A model generated the notes under the pieces. It searched no databases and was not told the DNA's origin. It saw nothing but the letters and a program-made list of their open reading frames with translations. Shown here piece by piece: positions 42,054 to 56,415 of a stretch of DNA of 64,000 bases. This DNA comes from Caenorhabditis elegans. Taxonomy: Eukaryota > Nematoda > Chromadorea > Rhabditida > Rhabditidae. The position numbers were made by a program, and so were the translations under genes. The stretch spans positions 12,338,001 to 12,402,000 of the forward strand of contig NC_003284.9 in assembly GCF_000002985.6 (NCBI RefSeq), given 5' to 3'. Numbering within the stretch: position 1 is the first letter of the stretch; each line of letters starts with the position of its first letter.

Positions 42054-43377
42054 TACTTTTTGCAGAGAAAACGAGCAGAAGAGTCCGTCACTCAAATTGT
42101 ATTATGCTAGGCGGGAGCATCACAAAACTCGTTCGGGGCTCACGAAGCAAACACGTCGTGAGTTTGCTCGTTACCTGGGCTCATTTACTCGTTTCAATCA
42201 AAAGTGTTGTCCGGGTTCATAAAGCTGCAGATTAAGTATCTATTCAATGTGCATCCAGGTCCAAAGCCTTCGCATAAGAGTCAATTTTCCATTAAAGTGA
42301 AAATTTTTAAATTATTTTATGATACATACATATGTTTCCAAAACGGTAACATTTTTATCGCCAGTAATATTAAATTGTTTCAATAACATCGAGTTTTTGG
42401 TGTTTTTCCAGTCTTTTTTATAACATAGAAATCAAGAAATTAATTCAACATGTGTTTACATTCATAGAACTTTTGGAAGTACACACACAAACATTATAAG
42501 AATTTATAAACAAAAACAAGTTATTGTATTCATGATAATATACATTTTTGGTTTTTTTTTAAATTATGAAGTAACATCTCTAAATGATTTGAAATGCTTT
42601 GAATTTTCAAATAGTATAACTTTCTCTGATGCGCATTTGAAAAGCTACAGTAACTTTTTTTTTTCAAAAAATGTTTTTGTTGTTCGAATAACTTACACGA
42701 GAAATTAGCACTTTTCCATTTGAAAAATAAAATTATTTACCCCAAAGTGGGATGAAAATATGGTGAATATGGTTGTTATCCGTTCAAACTTAATAATAAT
42801 TGATTGTGTATATGCGTTGCCACGGAAGAAAAAGTAACATATACAATAAATTGGTAGAGTTCATTCAAACTTTTGAAAAACACATAAATTAAGTGAAGAT
42901 GCTCAGACATTCAGGAAACTTTGTCTCATTTTTTGTGGAAAAAAGAGAAAGAATAACGAACAGAACATTGCGAGAAGATGAGAAGAATCTGAGCTGGAAT
43001 GGGCTCAGGTTTCAAAAAAAAAAGTCAAATATTCATTTCTCATTTTGGTTCTGGATGGGGAGAAAAAGTGGCGTAAAATTCGATTCCTTAGTTAGCGTTG
43101 TGACCGAAAACTCTTGTTTCGCACGTTTTCCAAAATTATCGGAAGCACAATTCAAATGATGCAGCTTACTAAGTGTGTGCTTTAGATGAATTTGGTTACG
43201 TCAACAGTGATACTGTAGTTTGTTGCAAGTTTGTTTTCATGAAACAAGCTGAGATTAAAAACACTTTAGACTTTTAGATGACGGAAAACATTTTCAATTA
43301 TCCCTGAACCTATCTCTATAAATTCCTCAGTAAAGGATATGATTATAATAGTTAAGGTTCCTGCGAGTACACAAATA

Positions 43378-43550
43378 CAATCATTTACTATATATAATGT
43401 GCTTATTCTGTGTGTCCATAGTTTGTAGTCTATGTAGTCTTTGTAGACTGTTAAGTTTTGGCTTCTGGAGGGATAGTGAGTTGGGGTTAGTGTAGGGATA
43501 TAGTCGGGGTACTGTAGTGGTACAATAGTGGTACGGTAGGAGTACTGTAA
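43378..43550. repeat. Dispersed repeat, copy 1 (truncated)
   Basis: About 170 bp starting CAATCATTTACTATATATAA and running to GTAGGAGTACTGTAA; nearly identical to the first part of the copy at 45611. Confidence 0.85.
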
Positions 43551-43949
43551 GATCACGTCTGGTAAATAAATAAACAAATAACCACCGTCGATAAAAATTA
43601 CGAGGAGGAGAATAAAACATACGTATCATGAGGTCTCGCAAAAAAATAGAATAAAAGAAAACCTACTTCAAAAATAAAATTTCAGCCAAAAAAATTGTCG
43701 GTTGCAAATATTGAAAGAAGAGACCGACTCGACTGGTTTATTTTTATTTTAGATGCCAAAAATTAGAAATAAATTTTTAACACAAAAAGTTTCAGGGTGA
43801 AACTGAACTTCCAATGAAAGTTGCTAGTTTTCGAATTTTTGATAAAGTCAAACTTACTTGGAGAATTCTATTACAAAGATCGGGTAACACTAAAATATAT
43901 AACAAAAAAACTCTGGAGCATGCAAAAGTAGGAACGCTCTCAATGTTGC

Positions 43950-43998
43950 TCCATTTGTCATTTGTCAGATCATTTGTCATTTGTCATTTGTCAGATGG
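43950..43998 (+). repeat. Short tandem repeat, CATTTGT units
   Basis: Several imperfect 7-bp units CATTTGT, with CAGAT interruptions. Confidence 0.85.
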
Positions 43999-45610
43999 AA
44001 TTTTTTATCCGGTTGGTCGGCTTCATTTCTTTTTGACCTCATCGTCCAGATGCGGCCGGCTCTCATATTCAACATGATGGATGAATATAACAGCGAAAGA
44101 ATCATTTGTCTTTGCTCTTCTAGTTGTTTCATTTGATTCTAGAATTTTGGGGGTTCACCGTACGTAAAAGCAGTTTGTTTGTCAGACAGGCCAAAACGCA
44201 AATTAGCGGAAAATTGTTCCGGCTTTGAGATTCCGAGAAATAACTTCTAAAAAGTAATGAGTAAATACCAGACGTTCACACGCAAACGTAAGCACAGAAG
44301 TGTTTTCTCACACCCATACACTTAAAGTGATGTACTTTGTAAAATGCAAAGGATGTATAACCCAATTTGAACCAATTCGGCTAATACAGAAGGGTATTAG
44401 TAGTAGAAGTTTACGGAAATTTCTAGAAAATTCAAAGGTTTTTGTCGAACCTGAGTGCAGAAATAACAATTCCCACAGACAGCAGATAAAATTAAAAAAC
44501 GTTTTTACTCCATTTAGCATTGTTTGGAATTTTGAGACAGAACAATGTGTTTTAAAAAGGCCCATATGGAACAAGGAACTAAAGAAAAACATAATAAAAA
44601 ATTGATAAAGGTTCCCAAAAATATTGTCCAAATTTCCATTGTGAGTTGTGAACGTTATGAAAGCGAAAAAGGAAAATGTTCATTGAAAATATTTTTCACA
44701 TTTTTAAACTTTTTTTTCTCAAAACACCAAAAGAATCTAGAAATTGACCAAGGGGTCCAAGTTGTGGTGCGCATTAACAAGCACGATCCCAGAGTTGTCT
44801 AATCTGCTTAAGACAGTAAACTCAGACGTCATACTTAGCTTGAAAACGACATTTTAAATAAGTTTCATATATAAGTTAGCATGGCTTTCAGATGTTCAAA
44901 AAACACTTATGTAAAGCTTGATTCTCTATTGAATAAACCGTATATTTTAAACGATTTTTTAATACATTTTTTGCAAAATCAAACGTTTTGACGATTTTTT
45001 ATAACACTTCTGGTTTGCGTTTATTTTAAGTCCTCACTAGTTGCAAAATAAAAATCTACCTCTGAATACTCAAGTACATAGTTAAGATTCTAAAACTAAG
45101 AAAATAAAACTACATCCGAAATTTTAATTCTCGAAATGTTCAATATTCATTCTTCTCGCTATCTGATATACAAAAATGATGTAAATCCTTTCTTATTACT
45201 TAAAATTCCGCAAGGTTTTAATTTTCCAAGAAGGTGTCAATTTTTAATTACACGCTTGTCTGCCTTTCATCCCACCGGCTAGACCTCCGCAGACTCAAAC
45301 ATCTGCACTTTTTCTATTTTCGAATTCTCTATAAAAGATTTGCAGTTTTTGAATGTTTGAACTTAGAAGTATCCAATTAAAAAACAAAAATTTCAAACTT
45401 TGTAAAGTATTATATCAATTGTGTAGAAATAGAAGCCCGGATGAGAGGCGTTGCACATTCTAATTGGCAAAGTCTCTTTTCAGTGAATACTTCTGATTCA
45501 TGTCTAATTTATGTGAATCAAAAATTTACCGAAAACGTAGAAAGAAACTGCAATTGGGATCAATGAGCTCTGAAATACTGAACTGAAAAACATTTGAGTT
45601 GAAACTGGGT

Positions 45611-45869
45611 CAATCATTTACTATATATAAAGCGCTTATTCTGTGTGTCCCATAGTTTGTAGTCTATGTAGTCTTTGTAGTCTGTGAAGTTTTGGCTTCT
45701 GGAGGGATAGTGAGTTGGGCTTAGTGTAGGGATATAGTCGGGGTACTGTAGTGGTACAATAGTGGTACGGTAGGAATACTGTAGGGTTACGGTAGTTTCA
45801 TAAAAAATTAATTTTCAGCCCCAGAAGTCGGGGGCCGCGCCGAAGGTGCGGTCCACGGCTGGTTTCTAA
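45611..45869. repeat. Dispersed repeat, copy 2, Helitron-like 3' end
   Basis: Same start as copy 1, and continues to a hairpin (CCGCGCC GAA GGTGCGG) followed within about 20 nt by CTAA. A 3' hairpin ahead of CTRR is the hallmark of Helitron ends. Insertion between A and T is not clean, so the class is tentative. Confidence 0.5.
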
Positions 45870-48800
45870 ATATGGGAAAACCTAATCACATCATGTTGGA
45901 ATACTTAATCAAATCAAGATTTTCATCATAAAACATATGAATTAATCAAAATTATAAATTTGTGTGGGAGGTAGTTTCTTGAAAGTTTATTTTATTCAAA
46001 ATCTACGGAAGATAAAAGATGACGCGATTAAGATATCGTTGGAACATTAAAAAAAATAGTTCATCAGATCAAGAATCTAATAATCAAGTACTTCTCAAAA
46101 AATCTCAAAAAATGTTTTTGTTGCGGGCCCAGAGCAGTTGGGCGGCTCCTTTAAATTATTTCCCATGGTTCAACTAAACTAAAAAAATTCCTACAACTAT
46201 TTCTACAACTAAAAAGTTGAAAATTATTTTCAAATTCAATGACGAAATGTCAAGGTCATAAAGCTGTTTTCGTATTTTCACTAAATATCATTTAAAAAAA
46301 CGTTTTAAGTTAAAAGGATAAGGGGTTTTTTTTTAATTTAAAAACTTCAAAAAAAAAGACGTATACTTGACTAGAATTCAACAATTTGGAAAAAAGCAAG
46401 TGGGATTTCTGCGGAATTCAAATTCGAGCTAAAAACAATTTTTGTCGACACTTTTCTTGTAATAATTTTTTTTAGTCTCTTGAATTCGTAAAATATATAA
46501 TAATTTCCGAACACGAATGTAGTTGAAAACAAAAAAAATCCGAATATCAGAGATACATTGCTGGCTTTGAATGCACTTGAGCTTCTACCTAAAGCCACAA
46601 TAGTTTTCAGGTAATTATCAAGCTCTGTTTAGACAAACATAAAGGTACAAGAATGAGTATGTAGAGCAAGTATGTGAAAACAAAATGCAAGACTAAGAAT
46701 TACACTCTCTAATTAACATAAATAATTCAACAAGTTTCAAGAGTTCAAAGTTTGTGATAGAATTTGTTTTCAGCGTTTTTTTTGGGAGTAACATAGCACA
46801 AAGATCCAATAACGACGTTCGCTAATCAAAAATGTATTGGCTTTTGTGTTTGACATACTTTTCTTCCCTTTTTTTCCGCGCTTTCAGGATATGACATTTT
46901 ATGACGACACAAAAAATGCTATTTGAAAACCGCCAATTTTTCATCGGAGTCATCATATTCTTATTCAAAATTTTATATTCAAAACTGTTTGGAAAATGGG
47001 GTCATTTTCAGTGCAAAGAAATAAACAACATATGATGCGAAAAACGAAAAATAAGATTTGTAGATCTATGTAGTGTGGGTGAGAAAATTACGAATTCGAC
47101 GTGAAAATAGCAGTTTTGAATTAGGTGGATGGAATAGATAAGGACAGAAAAAAAATCCTCTTCAGACGAGTAAGGCAGAGATAATGAAAATTATGTCACT
47201 TGCGTAACATGTGTGTTTGGAGTCGAACGCATTTTATTTATATTTTTAACTTTTTGTTTTCTTCCAAAACACTTTTTTTTGATTTTCAAAGTTTCAAAGT
47301 TGAGTGGGCAAAATAAAAAATTGAACAAATTTGCATTCCAAGTTAAAAAAAAAAGGAAAAAAACAAAGCAAGTCAAGCAACAAGCCACAGACAATTAAAA
47401 GTGGCACCTAATTTCCAAATTAGAAGGAGAACTCAAAAAAGTTCGGAAAATGTTAAATGAGTTTTGTAAGACCAAACATATGATGCAAAAAACCAGAATT
47501 CAGAGTTTGTTTTTTCATGAGAGTGGGGTGCTTGTGTGAGGAAAATGACTTTATAACTCAATTTAGTCATTCAAGTAATTACTTCACCAGAAACATTGAC
47601 AAGTATGAAAAATTGAATAAAACAACAAATTATCAAGTAAACACATTTTTCTCATAAGTTGAACTATTGGAAATGAATACAAACGATGAAAATGAAAAAT
47701 TCTTTCCCGTACTCTAATACTGTCAGTGAGAAATTTATTCATTTATCTGTAATTTTTATTGGCTTCTTTTCGTTTTTTTTTGTTGGAAAATTGTAACAGC
47801 TGTGTGGAAGAAGCCTTCAAATTTTATTCTAATCACCAAGAAGTAGTCGAAACAAAAAGGGTTTCATAAAAAACGTGCTGAACATTTTGATCTATGTATG
47901 TCTGAGAAAAACACTGCAAAATCGAACGAAAACCGGTGCAAATTTCAGGCTGAATAATTTAAACAGGTGAGAAAATTTTACTGAAGTTTTAAAAGAAAAC
48001 TATTTATAAATATGAAAACGATTGCGCTTCAATTCGATGTAGAAAAGGATTAGTAAGTATAAACTTTCAATCTCATGATTAATACATGAGTTGCGAATAA
48101 TTTTCGCATTGGGTTTTATAAAGAGTTACCTAATCTAAATGCTACATTACGAAACTAGTTGCTTACATTTATAAAAAAGACCACCAAGAAGAAATTGTGT
48201 CAGAATGGAAATCTATTTAAAAAGGCAACGGGGAAATAAAAAATGGAGAAGAGTGCCGCACTGAAAGCGATTTTCTAATTTCTTGAAACATGTGCAATTA
48301 GCAGGTTTTTCTCACACAAAGCCCTCTTGTTTTAAACGATTAAAACTATGCAAAAAGGTTTAGATTGTGAACTGGAAAAAGAAGCTGGAATTAACACTTT
48401 TTTTTGTATTTATATACTTAGAATTGGTTCGAAATTACACACTTTGGAAACTTTTTGTAAGCTATTACCTTGTTTTTGTTTTTACAAAAATCTAAAAATT
48501 GTTCAGGTCAAGTTTAAAATTATCAGATTATTTTCTTTAAAAAAATTCTAAAAACCCGAGTTTTGCCTAACTTTTCTGATTAAATGTGCTCCTCTGCTGC
48601 GAAAATGTTTGTAGGGAATAAATTTTCTTTTAGAAAATCAGAAATCAGTGGAATATTTCTTTGATAATTACAACAATCGTTCAATTATCTGCAACAGACA
48701 TACGACGTACAATACTTTTAAATTTTTCGATTCAAAAGGATAACTTTTTGTTTGAATAATAAGCACAAAGTACATGTTGGCCCACACAAAGAGTCCATCA

Positions 48801-51794
48801 ACACGTGTCGATCAAGGTGAAAGAGATCACTATTGTTACCTGCACAGAGGAAGTTGAGGGAGAGATAGACTAAGTGAGAAATGAGCTTTCGTAAACCGAG
48901 TACCTATGAGCACTGACGTCAAAAGCACCGATACCAGTGGTTCGGCTTGCGTGACTTTTCCAACAGTTTTCTACCAAAAAGAAGACAAATGCGCGGGTGA
49001 AACTATCAAGTGGTGTTTTATTTCTACTTCGAGAAGAGACTTTGATCCAGACAAAAGTCATGGTTTTAGGTGTTGGGAGAAACGTGCGTTCGCATAGTTC
49101 AAAGAAGGTTTTTTCTTTGCTGGAAAGTTTGTTTGAGCTTTCTCAAGTGGAGTGCTTGGTTAAAGAACAATAGGATGCTTTGAAAGTGAATTCGTTAAGA
49201 TGGAAAAAAAGAGTTACGTAGTTCTCATTTTTGGCACCATATTTGAACTGATTTTTTGATCCTGTTTTTTGGAAACAGATTAGTGTTACTTTTTTGGGAA
49301 GTTGACCTGGTCTAGTACTATTTTTCCATTTTGTGTATTACTCGAAATCAGTTCAAAACCATTCAAAAAGCGGCGCCTATTTGGAGAAATTATATTAAGG
49401 GACCTTTTTTATCGGAAGGTGGATATAAATCAATTTTATTGTTTGCAAATTTTGAAACATTGAAAATTAATGAATATAAATCAATAGAAAATCTTGGAAA
49501 GATAGGCCCCGACCATTTTCTTAGTTTTTAATCAAATTTTACTGAACTTGAAGAAATCTAATTTGTATTTCATATTGCACTGATTGATTAGAACGATAAA
49601 AATCCCACACGTGACAGAATACTTATTCGATTTTTTTGGTGAACATTTAAAGCTCAATCATACATCAATTGAAAGTGCAGACATAAAATTTGACCAAATC
49701 GTTATATAAAAACTTGAAATTAATGTACCCTCATTTCGAGAAAACGAGCTGTTTACTAAAATCCAGTAACTATTTTTTTGCCTACTGTCATTTAAAATTT
49801 CTGCTCAGCATGTGTTGATTGCAAATCCAAACTCTCCCTATTTTTTAGTTTGTTACAAAATCAGTCATCTATAAACTGAGATGTTTTGTGAAAATGAACA
49901 ATTAAAGATTTTCAAGGAAAATGCTTTTCAATAGGAAAAGCTTGAAGTTTTAATTAAACTCTCATATGATTCATGATAAAATACTAATATTTGAAAACAA
50001 TTCCAAAAATGTTTGAAGATACATGTTATTGGAATGCTTCCCAAAACGAAAATCAATTATCTCTGCAAAGTTTTTATGGTTTTTGAAATTGAACAATGTT
50101 GCAAGTGGTAATTATGACTAAAAGTCACTTGAAGTAGCTTAACAATTTGTAGAGCAAAAAGAGTATTTTCCCACGACTCCCACCAACCCCCTCCGAAAGT
50201 GAAACAAACCTCATCACAAATCATATTTCCACGAGGATTCCGAGAAAGCGAATTGTTCTCAGCTCACTAGGAACTCGAAGAGCAAATGAACTTTGTCCCA
50301 TTCTCGAATGAAAATAGGTGATAAAATAAGGCTCGGCGTCAATTTATTCGGGCACACACCCATTTCTAAAATTGGGTTTTCGCAGTGGAATTGGACAGGA
50401 AATTGAAAGAAACAGACGAAATCGAACACGTGACAGTGGGTTTTTGACAATAATACGTGTTCGGATAAACACAATTCTTAGCTTTTCAAATAAGAAATTG
50501 AGCTAAAATCAGAAAGGATTAAAATGTGAAAAAACGACACAAAAACTCTTATCTTGAAACACATTTTCAGGAAGATTGATGCGTTTGTATGGGAGAAGAA
50601 GGAAGAAAAAGTTTCGATAGAAAATGGAAACTCATTCAGTTTAGTCAGCCAATCTTTTGAATGGGAATAGGCACAAAAAGTCGTGAGAAATGGGAAAGGA
50701 CCGCCGAGAATAAAAATGATGCACAATTCGCGAAATGAGATAGAACCGGAACGGGAGCGGATATAAAATGACGTAGATGTGATTATCGTTGCCTTTATAA
50801 ATAAATGGTTATAATACAAATAAAATGTGTTTCGAAATACATTTTTGAAAATTCGAGTCATAGTCCGATGGTATGCTATACTCCCGAACTTTCCATATTT
50901 TTTTTTTGTCAATTTTTATGTTCATAATTGACATTTGATCATGAAAACTAAATATTACATGGTTTACTCTACGGTGCGGAAGATAAAAATTTTCAATGTC
51001 TAAACAAGACCTTGGATTCTATTGGAAATGGCCAGTTCGCATAAACTTATACAAAGTTACTAGTAAAACGAAAAACACACACGTACCTAAAAAATTGAAT
51101 GTGGCAAACACAGTGTTAAAACCATGAAAACAACCTAAAACACGTGTTTTTAGCCTCACATTCTTTTAAATTCAATTCGAACACCGTCTAAAATATTGGA
51201 TTTTTTTTTACACATTCGAAACACAATAGACGGATTTTATTACAAAAATCTCAATTTTCCGTATTCCGACAACATTAATGCAATTGAAAATAAAATGTGA
51301 AGCACTCAGAAATATGGTGAGTTACGCGACAAAAACACAATTAAACTTGTTTTTAGCTGTTTGCAAAACAAGATTAACTGAATTGCTAATACGCTGATAT
51401 CCATAAAACCGCAATGTTCGGTAACAATTCTGATCTTGTGGTTTGTGATCAGAAAATATTTTAGCTAGCGAAAAGGGTCTGAAAAACTTGAAGCTTTCAG
51501 GTAAGCACAACCATTCCAACGTACATAGATTACCTACATTTTTATTATTTACACATTACAGCGCTTTTAAAATAATACAACGTTTTTTTAAGCTTTTTTT
51601 GGTGTTGGTTTTTTAATGGAAAATCTATATAAAAATAAAACATTTATAATCTACATGAATTAAGAGACAGTATGAGAGTAAAATTTAGCACATCACGGAT
51701 TCACGTGGTCATTGACGAATGTTTCCACCTTTTGAAAATACAAGAACACTACGTTTTAAAGAAAATGTTTGAAATTGAAATGTTATAGCTTTTT

Positions 51795-53472
51795 TTAGAA
51801 TTGCGTTGAAGGAGTTGTTGATTGGTCCCCGGAAGGCGAGAAGTAATTGTTCATGTGTTCGGCAACCTTTAAATTGAAGTTTGTGCTATCAAAATTGAAG
51901 AGGCTAACGCGGAACGAACCTGTAGAACTTCACTGGTCTCTGGTCGTTTTGAAGCTTCTGGAAGTATACAACGGGATACCAAGTCGCGGAGCTAAAAATT
52001 TTTTCGAATTTGAAAACTGAAAGCACTTATTCCAAATGTTTCAACACCTAAGTTGAACAAAACACAGGTTTGCACTTACTTGCGTTGAATAAATATCAGC
52101 AGGCAGAGGTGGATATTCGCAGTTTTCGATTTTCTTGCAAAGTGAGTACAGGTTCATCTTGTCACCGTAGAATGGTGACTGAAGAGCTGCCATTTCGTAT
52201 AACAGACATCCAGTCGACCATAAATCGGATTTGAAATTATACCCGGATTCTTGAATTCTTTCAGGTGACTGAAAACTTTAAAAGTGTATAAGATGTACAG
52301 TACTTTTGTAGTAATCACACCCCAAAAATGAAATAGATTTTTTTTTAAATTTTGATTGATGATATAAATAAAACATGAAGTGTGAATGCATTTTTAGGCT
52401 TAAAGAAAAGTACAAACTCTAAACAAAAATTATTTTAAAACGAATGCCACAATGTTTTTAATGTTTTTAAATAGTTTAAAACTTGTGAAGTAAAACTACT
52501 AAAAGTACTCCAAAAATATATAAAATATTGGTTCTGAAAAATTAAAGTCTAACTCACGAAAATTCGCAAGTTCAGAAAATTACAAAAAAATCATGTTTTT
52601 TTTTTCAATTTCTTGTTATAGTTTTTTCAATAAAAATTACACGAGTCAAAATAATTCTCAAACCGTTAATATTATTACTTCTGTCTTGTTTTTCTGATCG
52701 AAATTACCAGGTCTTACCATGTAATAAGGAGTTCCCACGAGTGAATGAGCAGCAGTTGTTTTCGAGGAAAAGAATCGGCCTAGCCCCAAATCACCCAACT
52801 TTACGATTCCGTTTCCCGTTATGAAAACATTGGCGGGTTTGATATCTGAATAGATATTATATTTAAAATTAAAAAATGATAAATGGGTACCTCTATGCAT
52901 TATACGTTTGGAATGCATGTGGGCTAAGGCTCTCGCTAATTGAACAAAATATTTCCAGATTGTCTTTTCAGGAATCAAACGACCACCTTTTTTGAAATGC
53001 TAAAAATGTTTTCGTTGTTTTCACAGCTCATTAAAAAAAACCTTAATCATTCGACTCATATCTCCAGCTTCTGCTAATTCGAGAACAATATTTAATTGAT
53101 TATTATCAATAAAAGATGCGTAGTATCTATAAATAGAATTATCAAAAACACGTGATGTCCCCACCGTTTGTACCTGATCACATTAACATGATTAAGTTGT
53201 TTTAACAGATCAATCTCCTTCAGACAGTCTTGCCGCGCTTTTTGGTCCACCATTTCAAATACCTGAATATTAATTCAAAATGCACACCTTAAAGTTTGAA
53301 AGCAAACCTGAATCTTTTTGAGTGCCACATGTAAATCTACCCATGTACATTGAGCACGGAAAACTTCACTGAACTGTCCTTTTCCGATTTTCTTCTCGAT
53401 TATGAATAGTTCCAAGCTGAGTTTATCCGGTGGTGGATCGTCAAAATTATAGATGTTCGAAATTTTGTCCAT
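51795..53472 (-). CDS. nekl-3: NIMA-related kinase NEKL-3 (NEK6/7-like)
   Basis: Ser/Thr kinase of the NEK6/7 type, which in C. elegans acts in epidermal endocytosis and moulting. Eight exons on minus: 53472-53308, 53262-53174, 53126-53042, 52999-52891, 52845-52718, 52268-52080, 51991-51920, 51866-51795; 302 residues, the compact length of NEK6/7. Kinase landmarks: glycine loop [10 protein letters not shown] (29-38), VALKK with Lys52, catalytic [10 protein letters not shown] (Asp150), DLG in place of DFG (168-170) as is normal for NEK6/7, GTPYYMSPE (187-195), and [10 protein letters not shown]. Only a short tail follows the kinase domain ([10 protein letters not shown]). The ATG lies 2 nt after a TTTCAG acceptor. 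Intron 5 (449 nt) shows nothing coding. Confidence 0.93.
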
Positions 53473-56415
53473 TTCTGAAATATTGAAGTTTGATGTTTCA
53501 AACTTACTTTAAAAAAAAATGATTGATAACGTTAATAAGACGTCTATCCAAAACAATGTGTTATAAACTTGAAAATTTTTCATACACAATCAAAGACCTA
53601 TATTTTCAGACGAAATGCATATGTTCAAAGTAACAAGAATCTTACCTGATACTTCAGGACCGAAACTTTTGGAAAAATTACATTACATTTAAAACTAATT
53701 TTTTTGTTTTCTCGGACCAATCCCCGAATCCACCGATACAATTACACATTCAAATGGATATTACTAGTAACTTACACTATCTCTACAGAAATGATGATAG
53801 CTATGTGAAAATCCGTGTGTTATTTTCTAATTAACATTTACACTGTCTATCTGCATGACGCAGATAGGATAAAAAATGACGGTGCAATCAGTTGGACGGA
53901 GACGTTGCATATTTAAATCCCCACATATATCGTGGCTCTTGATGTGTAGGGAGTGTTGTTTAAGCTTAGTGTCAAGTTTTCATACGTATCATATATATTT
54001 TTAGTTACTATTAAAAAAATCCCCCTTTTTGGTATTAATTGAGACAACTGTTGAAAACCAATTATTTGTTCCGTGTATTTACTACTTGTGACTCAGAAAA
54101 ATTTGCAGAACTAAATCCCCATATTTGATGATAACTGATCTTATCACGTCAGCAAATCTGAACAGATTCCTATCTATGACTCACTACTACTACTGACAGA
54201 AAAATGAAACGATTGAGAAAATATCTCACTTAAAATAATAGGTACACACTACACTATAGAATAAAAATAAAACACACAAAAAATAGCTAGACATCTAGTT
54301 TAGCCTCATATGCGTCGCAATTTTCAATGCTGTGTAGTTGCCAAGGAGATTCATTTTTCTCGGCTTTCCTCTTTTTCCTCTCAATATCTCACACAAGTTT
54401 TTTTGGGAAAAAAGAAGAAAAAAACGGGAGAAGTTTTCTCATGCATTCATAACAAAATTCAAGGAGCGAGAGCAGCGAAAAAACTACTGATATGGAAGAA
54501 GACAGAATATGTGTTTCTTTTTCGAATAATGTAACGTTCAGGTGAAAAAAGTATATTGGGAGATGAAATTAAAAGTTGCCTACTGGATGCATTTGATCAA
54601 TAGATTTGTGATACAAATAATTGATTTGCTTTGGGTCGTCGTCGACGATATGTCTTTCATCTTTCTACACTGTGTTCTCGTTTGCGTGTGATGACGAAGA
54701 TCAAGTTTTTAGATGACTGGTGATTTGGTCTCCCGCCAATTTAGATTTTGAAACGGTTATTGGCGCAATCGTCATGCCATTAGCAATAAATTTAATTTTA
54801 TAGTTTTTTAGTTATGATTTAAAGTACTTAGCACAGTACTTCAACACTAATAGGCATGTTCTTTTTCATGGTCATTCCATGGTTATTTATAGTAAACTTT
54901 GCTCAGCTCTCAACCATCAATGTGGAAAATGCTGAAGATGTATCAATTAGTGTAAAAGTAGCCAACTTTCCAAAAACTTCATAAAAGGTTTTTTGCAAAA
55001 AATTGCAATCACTCTGTTTGCGCGTTACTTTTGGAATTAAACCAAAATTTTGTTTCAACATGCAAAAAAATCACTAATTTCTATTTATGCACCAAAAATT
55101 TATTGTTAAATTTGAAAAAATATATATAAAGAATTGGCACTCTTCCATTTATGATTGGCAATATAAATTCTGGTAAAATTAATTTAAAATCGAAACTTTT
55201 TTTCACCGTTATGACAATATTCAATGCGCATTTGTATTAGACCTGAATGTACATCCTTCAGTTCGACAAATAAAACCATTTTGAACCTATGACAATATTG
55301 TTGTTCTGTCGCTATGTGGATCCAGCTGTTGACAGCAAGCACAGAAAATACTTATGAAGTAAATTTTTATGTTTTCTAACTAATCGTACCTAAGTACGTT
55401 TTTAAGGTTTTATTTTCAAAAGAATTTTAAATTGATATCTCAGGAACTCAAAGGAAAAACATTTAAGTGACTCAAAACTTGAAAAAACGGTGCTTCCTAA
55501 ATTAGAATGCTAATACTTATTTAAATGTTTTTGGGCACGACTGCTCAATAAGTTCGTTATTTGTTAATTGTATGTCGCAATTGAATTACTAGTAGGCAAA
55601 TATTTTCTTTCATTGAAATCAAATTTTTCGAGACAGATCAGAAAATCAAAAAACATTAATAAATAAAGTGTAAGATACACACACGTGTTTTACCGTTTAA
55701 GTACCACAATTTTCACCTGTTTGCACGTTTGAAATTTCTGTTTTCAGTTTTATTTTTAATTTGAAACAAAGAGAACACACGTTTAAGCTTCTATGAAATT
55801 TATTTTCACGTTATCCTATTCCAGACTACTAACTTGTTCAGAAGCCCTTATTTTCGGATTTGCCGTATGATCATCATCAATTTCCTCCATAAATTCGGCC
55901 TTATTGTTGTGTAGACACACAGCCTAGCACACATTACACTTCCTCTCCCTCTCTTCCTTGTCTGCGTCTCTCATGTAGTTTCGTTCACCCTCTGCCTTGT
56001 CGTCAGGAAAAAGGTCAATACACGAGAAATGCGCCAGCAATCCCCTTGGGTGAATTGCCGGTCAAGTCCAATGTCTGCAATAACATATGTTGTTCAACCC
56101 CCTAAATTCACATGTTCTTAGGTTTTTCCGAGGGAACTTTTTCAATTACTTTGATAATAACTGAAAAACAACATTTAAATGTCATATTCATCTTTAATAA
56201 GTAGGAACTGGTGCCGTTAACACTTTGAAACCTTTTTAAAAGCACTTAAAATCAATATTTTCAGGCCAATTTTCTTCAAACTTCCAACATTAATTGCTCA
56301 ATTAAGATATTTCAATGTTCTACATTACATATACATGGTTGCAAGTTGAAAGTTAGTTTTTCTCAAAAGTTAATATTAAAATACAATATCATTGTTGTCT
56401 ATAATATTTTCCAGC
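53473..56415. other. Divergent intergenic between nekl-3 and the carrier gene
   Basis: About 2.9 kb without a supported gene. A pyrimidine-rich, GC-richer block at 55910-56090 (CTTCCTCTCCCTCTCTTCC, CAATCCCCTTGGG) is a likely promoter of the carrier gene. Confidence 0.5.

Larger units (their letters stand above)
41483..51794. other. About 10 kb gene-poor region
   Basis: No exon chain, RNA gene or signal peptide could be supported on either strand. Seen: a (G)21 tract, two copies of a dispersed repeat, a CATTTGT short tandem repeat, and several GC-richer islands (41520-41760, 45240-45300, 50160-50480 with CACGTGAC at about 50427, 50690-50770). The length and islands suggest distant regulatory DNA for glb-13 or unrecognised non-coding RNA. 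Confidence 0.5.

Noticed and set aside
44300-44605. 101-codon ORF in the gene-poor region
   Set aside because: No family resemblance, low complexity and an overlapping 107-codon antisense ORF; likely chance.
48906-49097. 63-codon ORF starting MSTDVKSTD
   Set aside because: No splice partner or conservation evidence; antisense ORF of the same size exists.
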